From positions 124,001 to 188,000 of the forward strand of contig CALIVT010000001.1 in assembly GCA_938048185.1 (NCBI GenBank): DNA of 64,000 nucleotides. Direction: 5' to 3'. The position numbers and the translations under genes are program-made. The stretch comes from an uncultured Arenicella sp. GTDB taxonomy: Bacteria; Pseudomonadota; Gammaproteobacteria; Arenicellales; Arenicellaceae. The notes beneath the pieces are model-generated. The model worked only from the letters and a program-made list of their open reading frames with translations. It ran no database searches and was not told where the DNA came from. Below, in pieces: positions 63,762-64,000 of the stretch. Within the stretch, counting starts at the first letter, position 1. The number at the start of each line of letters is the position of its first letter.

Positions 63762-64000
63762 TTGTTAGAAAATAACGAACAAGAGCCATCTGGCTTGACT
63801 GAAATTGGTAAAGATTGCTACGCCGCGATTGATCTCGGGTCAAATAGCTTTCATTTGGTTATCTCGCGCTACGATCACGGTGAGTTTACCGTGTTGGACC
63901 GTCAGCGCGAAGTGGTGCGCTTGGCTGCGGGTTTGGACAGCGAGAACCGACTTTCCGATGCGGTCGCAGAACGCGCTTTGTTGTGTCTAACGCAGTTTAG
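63762..64000 (+). CDS. ppx: Ppx/GppA-family phosphatase, N-terminal part (3' end outside window)
   Basis: Starts at TTG 63762 after GGGAATAGA, as no ATG or GTG precedes the conserved region. The nucleotide-binding hallmark AAIDLGSNSFHLVISRYDHG is at about residues 21-40, followed by VLDRQREVVRLAAGL. The family includes exopolyphosphatase and pppGpp phosphatase; 80 residues do not allow a choice. The gene is still open at the window end. Confidence 0.85.
   Translation, partial: MLENNEQEPSGLTEIGKDCYAAIDLGSNSFHLVISRYDHGEFTVLDRQREVVRLAAGLDSENRLSDAVAERALLCLTQF

Overview
The window reads as chromosomal DNA of a gammaproteobacterium. It has the neighbourhood comEC / exbB-exbD / lpxK / Trm112 / kdsB / low-Mr phosphatase, also known from pseudomonads, together with lipid A and KDO genes (msbA, lpxK, kdsB), Lol and Bam lipoprotein functions, RNase D, Mpl, NagZ, DarP (YjgA), recN-nadK and a prfB gene with the classical +1 frameshift. 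Base composition looks moderate (about half G+C by eye) and genes are tightly packed on both strands. A GTP-type PEP carboxykinase instead of the ATP-type, and hrcA without grpE-dnaKJ beside it, argue against enterics. I cannot name the genus. I see no rRNA, tRNA, CRISPR array, transposase, integrase or prophage gene.

Layout. 0-2.6 kb: end of a DUF1993 gene, then an SDR oxidoreductase, an SMP-30/strictosidine-synthase-like protein and a small membrane protein as one likely operon. 2.6-8 kb: ppnN, dsbA and mpl plus a coupled membrane protein on the minus strand, then rnd. 8-11.3 kb: a glycine-zipper envelope protein, a PepSY-like periplasmic protein and a PhoPQ-like two-component system. 11.3-14.7 kb: nitronate monooxygenase, then glnK-amtB. 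14.7-20.3 kb: a Sel1/SPOR protein, prfB-lysS, and a lol operon with only one permease gene. 20.3-31.3 kb: envelope biogenesis block of a DUF2062 protein, comEC, exbBD, msbA, lpxK, a Trm112-like gene, kdsB, a low-Mr phosphatase, an L,D-transpeptidase-fold protein without signal peptide, nagZ and a DUF1499 protein.

31.4-35.8 kb is different. It is a run of small single-gene units, all on the plus strand, AT-richer by eye, with roughly 100-base spacers: three GNAT acetyltransferases, a possible TfoX-like protein, a DUF3291 protein, a NUDIX hydrolase, a small DMT-type membrane protein and an orphan membrane protein. It resembles an array of captured gene cassettes, but no integrase is present and only one spacer looks even slightly attC-like.

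35.8-42.4 kb: bamE, an ArgA-like GNAT, recN and nadK (minus), then hrcA, a MAPEG protein and a saccharopine-dehydrogenase-like reductase (plus). 42.7-49.4 kb: a Deg protease with its own two-component system, a BPSL0067-like lipoprotein, and a third two-component system. 49.6-53.9 kb: darP, then an aromatic-amino-acid set (aminotransferase, NSS transporter, DAHP synthase). 54-58 kb: a minus-strand operon of FAD oxidoreductase, DUF1365, cyclopropane-fatty-acid-synthase-like methyltransferase and DUF2878, probably a membrane-lipid modification pathway. 58.2-64 kb: an MltD-like transglycosylase with three LysM domains that share a cysteine pair, pckG, a small exported protein, cytochrome c4, and the start of a Ppx/GppA phosphatase.

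Cell-wall recycling genes recur: Mpl re-uses free tripeptide, NagZ trims cytoplasmic muropeptides, and the signal-less YkuD protein beside NagZ is a good candidate for the cytoplasmic L,D-carboxypeptidase that supplies Mpl. This is the most testable functional proposal in the window.
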